5,112 nucleotides of DNA from a bacterium. Its GTDB lineage: Bacteria; Verrucomicrobiota; Verrucomicrobiae; Opitutales; Opitutaceae. Of this stretch, positions 1 to 5,112 are shown piece after piece. The DNA is taken from positions 1 to 5,112 of the forward strand of contig JAJXYI010000382.1 of assembly GCA_021780625.1 (NCBI GenBank), read 5' to 3'. Every line of letters starts with the position of its first letter. Within the stretch, counting starts at the first letter, position 1. Under the pieces are notes generated by a model. The model did no database searches and was not told where the DNA came from. It saw only the letters and a list, made by a program, of their open reading frames with translations. Both the position numbers and the translations under genes were made by a program.

Positions 1-332
1 GCGAACACCGCCAGGGCGAACCCCGCCTGGAGCGCCGTGCGCAGGCCGAAGAGCATCGACCAGCGGGCCCGGGTCCGTGACGGCTGCCGCGCGCCGCGTG
101 ATTCCCGGGCGAGCTCATCGTCGAGCATTGCGAAGAACCGCGTGCGCAGCGCAGGGCCGGGTTCCTCGGCGGGCATCCGGTCGAGCGTGCCGACCGTGAG
201 CGCGAGGCTCGCGTAGTCGTTCCTGCAAGCCTCGCAGGTCTGAAGGTGGCGGTCGAAATCGGCGGACTCGTCGGGCGGCAGCGTGCCGTCAAGACGGGCG
301 AGCTGGGTGTCGTGGACGCGTTGGCAATTCAT
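1..332 (-). CDS. Zinc-finger anti-sigma factor (zf-HC2 type), 3' part beyond the left edge
   Basis: The frame starts at ATG 332-330 and stays open to the left edge, giving the first 110 residues. Seen: Cys3, then His29-x3-Cys33-x2-Cys36, which is the HxxxCxxC zinc-binding pattern of anti-sigma factors (ZAS/zf-HC2), within a typical N-terminal layout containing 'LDGTLPPDE' (14-22). A charged linker (about 54-90) follows, then a hydrophobic stretch from Trp91 to Phe110 that looks like the start of a membrane segment. Known for the family: the cytoplasmic zinc domain binds and sequesters the cognate ECF sigma factor, and the membrane anchor links release to an envelope signal. The gene lies 15 bp downstream of the sigma gene on the same strand, so the two are very probably co-transcribed. 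No Shine-Dalgarno sequence precedes the ATG, so translation may be coupled. The periplasmic part is outside the window, so the signal cannot be guessed. Confidence 0.85.
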   Translation of the reverse strand, partial: MNCQRVHDTQLARLDGTLPPDESADFDRHLQTCEACRNDYASLALTVGTLDRMPAEEPGPALRTRFFAMLDDELARESRGARQPSRTRARWSMLFGLRTALQAGFALAVF

Positions 333-347
333 GGTGTGGGAGGGCGG

Positions 348-938
348 TCAGTCGCGGGCGCCGTCGGAGGAGTACGGGCGCGGACCGGCCTGGAGTTTGA
401 GATAATGATCGCGGAGGGCCCGCAGGGCGCGGTGGATGCGGACCTTGAGCGTGCCGACACTGCAGGCGTGGATCTGCGCCAGCTCCTCGAGCGGCAGGTG
501 TTGGAGGCGATAAAGGGTGATCAGTTCGCGCTGGTCCCCCGGCATGCGGGCCAGGGCGGTGCGCAGCAATGCGAGCTCGTCGTTGCGTTCGGCCTGATGG
601 GCGGCGTGCGGCGTCTCGTCGCGCGCCTCGTGGGCCTCGTCCGCCTCGTCCAGCGGCACGGGGGCGCGGGAGGATTTTCTGAAATGGTCCGCGAGCACCT
701 TGCGCGCGAGGTGGTACATCCACGTGGTGAAACTGCCCTCGTCGCGATAAGTGTGCCGGTATTTGAGTATGCGGTAGAACACCACCTGCACGAGGTCCTC
801 GCTGGAACTTCTCTGGCCGGTCACCCGCACGAAAAATCCGTACAGCGCCCGATGGTGCCGCTCGAACAGGTCGCCCAGGCGCCCGGTGTCGCCATCGCGC
901 ACGGCGAGCATGAGATCGTGGTCGGTGGTCGGCTCCAT
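348..938 (-). CDS. RNA polymerase sigma factor, ECF (sigma-70) family
   Basis: A 196-residue protein from ATG 938-936, a usual ECF length. Region 2 spans about residues 8-88: 'DLMLAVRDGD', 'LFERHHRALYGFFVRVTG', 'EDLVQVVFYRIL' (core RNA polymerase binding) and 'FTTWMYHLARKVLADHFRK' (promoter -10 recognition and melting). Region 4 spans about 122-176, with 'LARMPGDQRELITLYRLQHLPLEELA' cut here for length at 'ELITLY', and recognition helix 'SVGTLKVRIHRAL' (160-172) for the -35 element. The linker (about 96-120) is rich in Asp, Glu and His. One deviation: the usual acidic residue in 'DLVQEVF' is Val52. An in-frame GTG at 1022-1020 would add 28 residues outside the family fold, so I prefer the ATG; neither has a clear ribosome site. 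The protein should direct transcription of a small regulon and is probably held by the zinc-finger protein encoded immediately downstream. The regulon is unknown. Confidence 0.93.
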   Translation of the reverse strand: MEPTTDHDLMLAVRDGDTGRLGDLFERHHRALYGFFVRVTGQRSSSEDLVQVVFYRILKYRHTYRDEGSFTTWMYHLARKVLADHFRKSSRAPVPLDEADEAHEARDETPHAAHQAERNDELALLRTALARMPGDQRELITLYRLQHLPLEELAQIHACSVGTLKVRIHRALRALRDHYLKLQAGPRPYSSDGARD

Positions 939-1055
939 GGATTCGGTGCGCGTGGCTGCGGACAGGCAGTCAAAGCCGGCGGAACGCGTGTGGCCATGGA
1001 TTTCTGCGGGTGCGATGCTCACGGAGGGGAGGGTGGTTCATGGGTCGTTCAGCGG

Positions 1056-1084
1056 ATTAAACCGACCTGCGCGATCGCCGTTAC
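1056..1084 (-). promoter_or_regulatory. Possible promoter for the sigma/anti-sigma operon
   Basis: On the minus strand, TTTAAT (1061-1056) matches the -10 consensus TATAAT at five of six positions. GTAACG (1084-1079) lies 17 bp upstream and matches the -35 consensus TTGACA at three of six. Transcription would start near 1049, giving a leader of about 110 nt before ATG 938, or about 27 nt before the alternative GTG 1022. The AT-rich element stands out from its GC-rich surroundings. The -35 match is weak and an ECF-type autoregulated promoter is equally possible, so confidence is low. Confidence 0.25.
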
Positions 1085-1156
1085 CGGAAATTTGGCGTTG
1101 GGCATGGATCGCAGGGGCTGCTAGGAGGTCATTCCACGCGCCAATCCCCCCTCCCC

Positions 1157-2098
1157 ATGACGATGAATCGCCGCCAATTCCTCACCCGGGCCGCCCTTGC
1201 GGCCTCCGCCACGACTCTCCTGCGTCCCCTCCTGTCCACCGCAAAGGCGACGCTTCCCCCCACGCCTCCGACGGAATTCGTCCTCCTGCGTCGCGCCACC
1301 GGCTATTTCATCGGCCGGGGTGGCACGATTGGCTGGTATTCCGGAAAGAACGCCCTCGCGGCGATCGACACCCAGTTTGTCGAGACTGCCCGCATCTTCC
1401 TGGAACAGATGCCCGGCCGCTCGGGGCGCACCCTCGACGTCGTCTGCAACACCCATCACCACTCCGACCACACGGGTGGCAATCCCGTGATGAAACCCGC
1501 CTCGAAGCTGCTCGTCGCCCAGCGCCGCGTGCCGATGCTCCAGCTCCGCAACGCGGAGCGGTTCCACACGACGCCGCTGCAGGTGTTTGCGGACACGCTC
1601 TTCGACACCCAGTGGAGCCTGGACCTCGGCGACGAGCACCTCACGGCCCGCCACTATTGTCCCGCCCACACTGCTGGCGACGCGGTCTTTCACTTCGAGA
1701 AGGCCAACATCGTCCACATGGGCGACCTCGTCTTCAACCGGCTCTACCCGGTCATAGATCCAAACGGCGGATACAGCGTGCGCGGCTGGGTGCAGGCGCT
1801 CGACTCGGCGATCCGCGACTATCCCGCGGACGCCATCTACCTGTTCGGCCACGGAAACGCGCGTTTCGGCGTCGCGGGCAGCCGTTCCGATCTCTCGCTC
1901 ATGCGCGACTATCTCACCGCGCTGCTCTCCTTCGTGGAAAAGGGCATCGCCGCCGGCCAGTCGCGCGAGGAACTCGCCGAGGCGCTGCCCAACCTACCGG
2001 GATTCGACGACTTCCACGTCCCGCCGGGCAGGGGAAACCGGTTCCCCGACAACGTGCGGACGACGTATGACGAATTGACGCGGCTGAAGGGCGTGTAA
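1157..2098 (+). CDS. Tat-exported metallo-beta-lactamase-fold hydrolase
   Basis: A 313-residue protein. Residues 4-9 (NRRQFL) and the hydrophobic stretch 12-26 form a twin-arginine signal, with a plausible cleavage after Ala31 (AKA), so it should be exported already folded with its metals. The metal site is complete: His100-x-His102-x-Asp104-His105 in 'NTHHHSDHTGG', His171 in 'HTAGDAVFHF', Asp190 in 'HMGDLVFNRLYP', and His232 in 'GHG'. This is the binuclear pattern of glyoxalase II-like and related hydrolases; an Asp rather than the Cys of B1 beta-lactamases sits at the bridging position. The 'GDLVFNRLYPVID' stretch resembles SoxH/quinoprotein-relay-type periplasmic members. The tail (about 246-313) looks helical. 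The substrate cannot be read from sequence, and beta-lactamase activity is not implied. ATG 1157 and ATG 1163 are both possible starts; neither has a well-placed ribosome site. The gene is divergent from the sigma operon and precedes the kinase-like fragment on the same strand. Confidence 0.92.
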   Translation: MTMNRRQFLTRAALAASATTLLRPLLSTAKATLPPTPPTEFVLLRRATGYFIGRGGTIGWYSGKNALAAIDTQFVETARIFLEQMPGRSGRTLDVVCNTHHHSDHTGGNPVMKPASKLLVAQRRVPMLQLRNAERFHTTPLQVFADTLFDTQWSLDLGDEHLTARHYCPAHTAGDAVFHFEKANIVHMGDLVFNRLYPVIDPNGGYSVRGWVQALDSAIRDYPADAIYLFGHGNARFGVAGSRSDLSLMRDYLTALLSFVEKGIAAGQSREELAEALPNLPGFDDFHVPPGRGNRFPDNVRTTYDELTRLKGV

Positions 2099-2141
2099 CA
2101 CTGGCGGACTGCGCCGCGGGTTCGTGCGAGGCGATGCCGGT

Positions 2142-2759
2142 ATGAGACTCAAGCGATTGGTCAACGACCTGGTCGACCTGGGCGCCCTGCAGTCGGGCGC
2201 CTACCGTCTCGAACTGGCTCCGGTGAAGGTCGCGCAGTTCGTCGCGTCCTGCCTCGAGGCGGTGATGCCCGACGCCCGGGTTGCCGGCGTGTCGTTGGAG
2301 GGCGGACTGGTTCCGGGGGCCCCGCCCATTCTTCACACCGACGAGGCGCGCCTGCGGCAGCTGCTCGTGATCCTGCTTGAGCGCTCGGTTCGCACGAGTG
2401 CCTCCGCGTCGCTATCCCTCGTCGTCCGCCGCGGGCCTCCGACCTCGGCCGACCAGCCCGGCATGTGCGCCGGCGACTGCCTCGAGTTCGAGGTGGGCGA
2501 TGCGCCGCGCTCCGCAGCCGCGACGCCGCAGGCGGGCCGAAGGGCGATGCGCCGCTCGCGCCTCACCGCCGCCGACCGCGCCGGGTTGAGCCTCGCGCTC
2601 GCGTCCCGGCTGTGCGAGGCGCTCGGCGGCCGGATGGTTGTCGAGGAGCTCCCCGGAGCCCCTCCGCGATTCTTCGTGTGGATGCCGCTCGGCCTGCCTG
2701 CGGCCGAGCGTGTCGTCGAGGAGCCGTCGTGGAGCCCTGTCCTGCCAAAGGGCGTGTGA
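2142..2759 (+). CDS. Degenerate histidine-kinase-like protein lacking the phospho-acceptor helix
   Basis: A 205-residue protein resembling the back half of a sensor kinase. Residues 1-25 (RLKRLVNDLVDLGALQSGAY) match the second helix of a HisKA dimerisation domain. 'TDEARLRQLLVILLERSVRTS' sits at the N-box position, split here at 'ILLE', but the N-box Asn is replaced (Arg81). 'LEFEVGDAP' (114-122) sits where the DxGxG motif should be, and no such motif is present. 'GLSLALASRLCEALGG' (148-163) and the following beta hairpin ending 'FFVWMPL' match the C-terminal part of a HATPase_c domain. No H-box precedes it: the frame is closed by TGA at 2085-2087. ATG 2142 has GAGG at 2128-2131, 10 nt upstream; GTG 2124 is an alternative. 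Third-position GC is high, so the frame looks under coding selection. It starts 43 bp after the hydrolase gene and converges on the response regulator gene. It could be a decaying kinase or a working pseudokinase; ATP hydrolysis seems unlikely. Confidence 0.65.
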   Translation: MRLKRLVNDLVDLGALQSGAYRLELAPVKVAQFVASCLEAVMPDARVAGVSLEGGLVPGAPPILHTDEARLRQLLVILLERSVRTSASASLSLVVRRGPPTSADQPGMCAGDCLEFEVGDAPRSAAATPQAGRRAMRRSRLTAADRAGLSLALASRLCEALGGRMVVEELPGAPPRFFVWMPLGLPAAERVVEEPSWSPVLPKGV

Positions 2760-2768
2760 ACGCGCCCT
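2749..2768. terminator. Hairpin between convergent genes, possible bidirectional terminator
   Basis: AGGGCG (2749-2754) pairs perfectly with CGCCCT (2763-2768). With an inner T-G wobble and a G-C pair the stem reaches 8 bp around a TGAA loop (2757-2760). It covers the stop codon of the kinase-like gene and touches that of the response regulator. A second copy, GGGCG at 2771-2775, could compete for the same CGCCC strand. No T-run follows on either strand, so a standard intrinsic terminator is not shown. Confidence 0.3.
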
Positions 2769-3415
2769 CAGGGCGTATCCACAATTCCATTCTTGATCGC
2801 GTAGCGCACCAGGCCCGCGGGTTCCTGGATGCGCAGCTTGTCCTTCAGCATCGTCATATAGTTGGCGATCGTCTTCGGGCTGAGCTCGTACTTGTGCGCC
2901 ATCTCCTTGGTGCTCATCCCGCTCGCGAGAGCCCTCAGGATCAGCCGCTCGCGGGGCGTCAGCCGCACCGGCGGCTGCTGGGACGAGCCGTCCGGCTGGA
3001 TCGCGTCCAGCAGCATCCTCATGCTGATCGGACAATAGAAACATTTCCCGGCCTCGACCGCCTGGATCGCGTCCTTGAGGATGTGAAGCGACTGTCGTTT
3101 AGAGACGAAGCCCTGGACGCCCACCGAGGCGGCGTCGCGGACGACGCCCTCGTGCTCGTTGGCGGTCAGCATCACGATCTTCATGCCGGGCAGCTCGCTG
3201 CGCACCATCTGCACGATCTCGTGCCCGGTGCCGTCCGGCAGCATCCAATCCAGCACCATCATGTCGGGCCTGTGCTCGCGGCACGCCGCGATCGCCTCCG
3301 CCACCGTGCCGGCCTCGGCGACCACGCGGAATCCCCCGGACTCATTGATCTGGGTGCGAAGCAGATCACGGATAAGGGTATAATCCTCAACAATAAGTAT
3401 CCGGGTGTCTGACAC
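2768..3415 (-). CDS. Two-component response regulator, NarL/FixJ (LuxR-HTH) family
   Basis: A 215-residue protein with two domains. The receiver (about 4-120) has all key residues: acidic pair Glu10/Asp11, phospho-acceptor Asp56 in 'MMVLDWMLPDGTG', switch Thr84 in 'VMLTANEHEG', and Lys106 in 'GFVSK'. The GerE/LuxR DNA-binding domain (about 151-210) contains 'LTPRERLILRALASGMSTKE' and recognition helix 'SPKTIANYMTMLKDKL' (179-194). Phosphorylation of Asp56 should promote dimerisation and DNA binding. Between the domains is 'KCFYCPISMRML' (124-135), with an unusual Cys-x2-Cys where relatives usually have 'xxYLSP'. The start is GTG 3415-3413: no in-frame ATG, GTG or TTG lies nearby upstream, and no clear ribosome site is visible. 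The gene converges with the kinase-like gene (8-bp gap) and is divergent from the repeat-protein gene. No intact cognate kinase is present in the window. Target genes are unknown; the repeat protein is a possible one by position only. Confidence 0.95.
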   Translation of the reverse strand: MSDTRILIVEDYTLIRDLLRTQINESGGFRVVAEAGTVAEAIAACREHRPDMMVLDWMLPDGTGHEIVQMVRSELPGMKIVMLTANEHEGVVRDAASVGVQGFVSKRQSLHILKDAIQAVEAGKCFYCPISMRMLLDAIQPDGSSQQPPVRLTPRERLILRALASGMSTKEMAHKYELSPKTIANYMTMLKDKLRIQEPAGLVRYAIKNGIVDTP

Positions 3416-3675
3416 GCGGCGGACTGTAGCATGAACGTGACAAAAATCATCCGAAAAATGGACGCGCGCCGCGACCAGGCCTCCGCCAGTCGTGACGACA
3501 CGGTCGCCGGACTGCCCGCCCGGTCGTGGATGGCACGGTCAAACGGGGGCTTGTGGTGGAACAAAACAGCTCTTTACTCGTCCCTCTGCGTCCTGCATGA
3601 ACCCGTGTTTCATCCCAACTCGATCCTGACCACAATGTCCTCCCTTCCCCGTGACCTGCGCAGGGTCTCGTCTGC

Positions 3676-3704
3676 CTTAGCCGTTGGACGGGAGGCATTA
3701 GAAT
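3676..3704 (+). promoter_or_regulatory. Possible promoter of the repeat-protein gene
   Basis: TAGAAT at 3699-3704 matches the -10 consensus at five of six positions. The best -35 at suitable spacing is poor (CTTAGC 3676-3681 at 17 bp, or TTAGCC 3677-3682 at 16 bp). Transcription would start near 3711, leaving a leader of about 54 nt before ATG 3765. A poor -35 suggests either activator dependence or another sigma factor. If this promoter is used, the folded segment at 3648-3712 would not be transcribed. Confidence 0.3.
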
Positions 3705-3707
3705 GCC
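3694..3707. promoter_or_regulatory. Palindrome overlapping the -10 element, operator candidate
   Basis: GGCATTAGAATGCC is a perfect 6-bp inverted repeat around a central AG and contains the TAGAAT hexamer. This is the geometry expected for a dimeric regulator controlling access to the promoter. The neighbouring NarL-type regulator is a candidate by position only, and no second copy of the site was seen in the window. Confidence 0.25.
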
Positions 3708-3764
3708 ACGGGTACCCCTTCTGATTCCGGTTCGCCAGCTGCGACCCCCACGCACTTCATCAAC

Positions 3765-5112
3765 ATGATTCGATCTGTCTTCCCTTCCCTCGGCCGCCTT
3801 CTGGGCCTCGCCGTCGTGGCGCTGATGCTTGCCGTCCTGCCCGATGTCGCGCATGCGCTCGACGGTTTTGCGCCGAACCCGAACAGCGTGGTCAACGTCG
3901 TCGCCCAGCAGGCTGACGGCAAGCTTCTGGTCGGAGGATTCTTCACGAGCCTCGAGCCCGACTCCGCTAATCAGGCCATTCCTCGCACGTACCTCGCGCG
4001 CATCAACCGCGACGGCAGCGTCGACACGTCGTTCGCCCCGAATCCCAACGCCTCGGTCGACTCGATCCTCGTCCTGCCCGACCAGTCCATCATCATCGGC
4101 GGCCAGTTCACCAGCCTGCAGCCTGCGGGCTCGTCGACGGCGATCCCGTGCAATCACCTCGCGCACATCTACGCCGACGGCAGCGTCGACACCGCGTTTG
4201 GTGCCAGCGTCTCGGGTTCCTCGGCCCTTCTCGGCACCCCCGATGTTTACACGCTCCTTCGCCAGCCCGACGGAAAGATCCTCGTTGGCGGCTTCTTCGA
4301 CCAGGTCGAGGGCAAGGGCGACTCGGCCGTCACCCCGCGCACCAACCTCGTCCGCTTCAACTCGAACGGCACGCTCGACACCTCCTTCCAGGTTCAGACC
4401 AACGGGCTGATCATGACGCTGGTCCAGGACAGCAGCGGCTCGGTCCTGGTCGGCGGCGGCTTCACTGCGGTCACGAACGCATCGACCGGCGCGTCCGTCA
4501 CCCGCAACCGCATGGCGCGTATCCTCGCTGATGGTACGGTCGACTCGACGTTCGACCCCAACTTCAACAACCGCGTCAACGCGATCCTCGTGCAGCCAGA
4601 CGGCACGATCATCGTGGGCGGCGGCTTCACCTCGCTCCAGCCCAACGGCGCGTCGACCGCCTCCGCGCGGGCATTCCTCGCCTCCCTCGGCCACGACGGT
4701 TCGCTCAACAGCCGCTTCGCCTCGAGCTACAACGGCGCGGTCAACGCCCTGGCCTCCCAGCCTGACGGCATGATCCTCATCGGCGGCGCGTTTAACGGGC
4801 TTTCCGTCACCACCGGCACCTCGTCGCTGCTCGCCAACTACATCGTCCGCGTGCGTCCCGACGGCACCGCAGATCCCACCTTCCAGGCGCGGCCCGCCTA
4901 CACGGTGTCGTCGATCCTCGTTCAGTCCGACGGCAACATCGTCATCGGCGGCTTCTTCAGCGGCGTAATGTCGCGCGCGTCCGGAACCGCGATTCCCCGC
5001 TGGTACCTCGCCCGGCTGACCGCCAACGGCAGCCTCGACACGGAGCTGAATGGAAACACCGGGATGCGGATCGACTCGATCTATCCGCTGAAGAACGGCC
5101 AGTACCTGCTGA
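3765..5112 (+). CDS. Secreted delta-60 repeat (DUF5122-type) protein, 3' part beyond the right edge
   Basis: The frame opens at ATG 3765 and has no stop through the right edge (449 codons seen). Residues 1-31 form a Sec signal peptide: Arg3 and Arg11, hydrophobic core 12-25, and a cleavage site after Ala31 (AHA). From about residue 32 the chain is a tandem of delta-60 units, each with a core like 'QPDGKILVGGFF', then 'LARINRDGSVDTSF'. Seven cores are present, with the Val/Ile before Gly-Gly at residues 56, 111, 174, 229, 284, 339 and 394, and an eighth begins at the edge. These repeats are thought to form beta-propeller-like or solenoid folds in large exported proteins of uncertain function, perhaps surface binding. 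No enzyme motif is visible. No ribosome site precedes the ATG, but the signal peptide supports this start. Sorting or adhesion domains, if any, lie outside the window. Confidence 0.92.
   Translation, partial: MIRSVFPSLGRLLGLAVVALMLAVLPDVAHALDGFAPNPNSVVNVVAQQADGKLLVGGFFTSLEPDSANQAIPRTYLARINRDGSVDTSFAPNPNASVDSILVLPDQSIIIGGQFTSLQPAGSSTAIPCNHLAHIYADGSVDTAFGASVSGSSALLGTPDVYTLLRQPDGKILVGGFFDQVEGKGDSAVTPRTNLVRFNSNGTLDTSFQVQTNGLIMTLVQDSSGSVLVGGGFTAVTNASTGASVTRNRMARILADGTVDSTFDPNFNNRVNAILVQPDGTIIVGGGFTSLQPNGASTASARAFLASLGHDGSLNSRFASSYNGAVNALASQPDGMILIGGAFNGLSVTTGTSSLLANYIVRVRPDGTADPTFQARPAYTVSSILVQSDGNIVIGGFFSGVMSRASGTAIPRWYLARLTANGSLDTELNGNTGMRIDSIYPLKNGQYLL
3894..5112 (+). repeat. Tandem delta-60 coding repeats, 165-bp period
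   Basis: The GTC/ATC-GGC-GGC core codons start at 3930, 4095, 4284, 4449, 4614, 4779 and 4944. All spacings are 165 bp except 4095 to 4284 (189 bp). Continuing by 165 gives 5109, where the degenerate eighth core 'NGQYLL' indeed falls. Identity is mainly at protein level; the DNA units are diverged, so this is an old duplication series and not a recent expansion. The extra 24 bp (8 codons) lie around the Gly/Ser-rich stretch near 4200-4250. Confidence 0.85.

Larger units (their letters stand above)
3648..3712 (+). other. Foldable leader candidate (nested inverted repeats)
   Basis: CCCGTG (3648-3653) is complementary to CACGGG (3707-3712) and could close a structured segment. Inside it, TGCCT (3673-3677) pairs with AGGCA (3693-3697), and within that CCGT (3681-3684) pairs with ACGG (3688-3691) around a TGG loop. 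A smaller stem, ACC (3654-3656) with GGT (3664-3666), could form a second arm. Together this resembles a three-way junction upstream of the repeat-protein gene. I recognise no known riboswitch consensus, and helices this short arise by chance in GC-rich DNA. Confidence 0.2.
3416..3764. other. Divergent intergenic region, 349 bp, no convincing gene
   Basis: This stretch separates the response regulator start (minus) from the repeat-protein start (plus). An open plus-strand frame at 3431-3724 (97 codons) shows no recognisable motif, mixed third-position composition and no ribosome site, so I do not call it. The right half contains the inverted repeats and the possible -10 element listed separately. 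The segment 3560-3720 is visibly less GC-rich than the neighbouring coding DNA, as expected for a promoter or leader region. Confidence 0.6.

Noticed and set aside
1071..1078. GCGATCGC palindrome in the divergent region
   Set aside because: An 8-bp palindrome of this composition is expected by chance in GC-rich DNA, and it is not placed against any convincing promoter element.
246..1124. Plus-strand open frame (292 codons) antisense to the sigma factor gene
   Set aside because: It shadows a clear ECF sigma factor and shows no domain of its own.
886..2070. Plus-strand open frame (394 codons) overlapping the hydrolase gene
   Set aside because: Its translation is low-complexity Arg/Pro/His-rich; the overlapping frame has a Tat signal and a complete metal site.
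1157..2098. True beta-lactamase (antibiotic resistance gene)
   Set aside because: The fold and metal ligands are shared by many hydrolases; the Asp ligand and the 'GDLVF' stretch point to non-lactamase members, and nothing in the context suggests resistance.
2465..3412. Plus-strand open frame (315 codons) antisense to the response regulator
   Set aside because: The minus-strand frame shows a complete receiver and LuxR-type HTH; this one shows no motif and runs through two real genes.
3648..3712. Cyclic-di-GMP (GEMM) or another known riboswitch
   Set aside because: Compared from memory with GEMM, fluoride, SAH, THF and ZTP consensus sequences; the conserved bases are absent.
3431..3724. Possible 97-codon gene divergent from the response regulator
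   Set aside because: No motif, weak codon bias, no ribosome site, and it covers the region with promoter-like and palindromic elements.
3447..4694. Long minus-strand open frame (415 codons) across the delta-60 gene and its upstream region
   Set aside because: It is antisense to a frame with a signal peptide and seven recognisable repeats, and has a composition typical of high-GC antisense shadows.

Overview
The window is about 65% G+C with strongly GC-biased third codon positions. It carries six protein genes, two of them cut by the window edges. Their mix suggests a high-GC Gram-negative bacterium: a membrane-linked ECF sigma/anti-sigma pair, a Tat-exported metallo-hydrolase, a NarL-type response regulator and a secreted delta-60 repeat protein. 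I think of Verrucomicrobiota (Opitutaceae-like) first, because delta-60 repeat proteins are common there and clear Shine-Dalgarno sites are scarce here. That assignment is inference; there is no rRNA or phylogenetic marker in the window.

Layout. Positions 1-938 (minus strand) hold an ECF sigma factor gene followed after 15 bp by a zinc-finger anti-sigma gene that runs off the left edge. Positions 939-1156 are a divergent intergenic region. Positions 1157-2098 (plus) encode a Tat-exported metallo-beta-lactamase-fold hydrolase with a complete metal site. Positions 2142-2759 (plus) encode a short protein resembling the back half of a histidine kinase, without the phospho-acceptor histidine and with eroded ATP-binding motifs. 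It converges, with an 8-bp gap, on a well-preserved NarL/FixJ response regulator (2768-3415, minus). Positions 3416-3764 are a non-coding divergent region with inverted repeats and a possible promoter. From 3765 to the right edge runs a secreted protein built from delta-60 repeats with an almost exact 55-residue period.

How the genes may work together. The sigma/anti-sigma pair looks like an envelope-sensing transcription switch: the anti-sigma should hold the sigma factor at the membrane until a signal releases it. The hydrolase is divergent from the sigma gene and could be a target, but no shared promoter motif was established. The response regulator lacks an intact partner kinase in the window. 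The kinase-like fragment beside it could be a decayed partner, or a pseudokinase that binds or modulates it.

No tRNA, rRNA, insertion sequence, CRISPR array or phage gene was seen. The most unusual items are the headless kinase fragment next to an intact regulator, the foldable and palindromic region before the repeat protein, and the strict repeat period of that protein.
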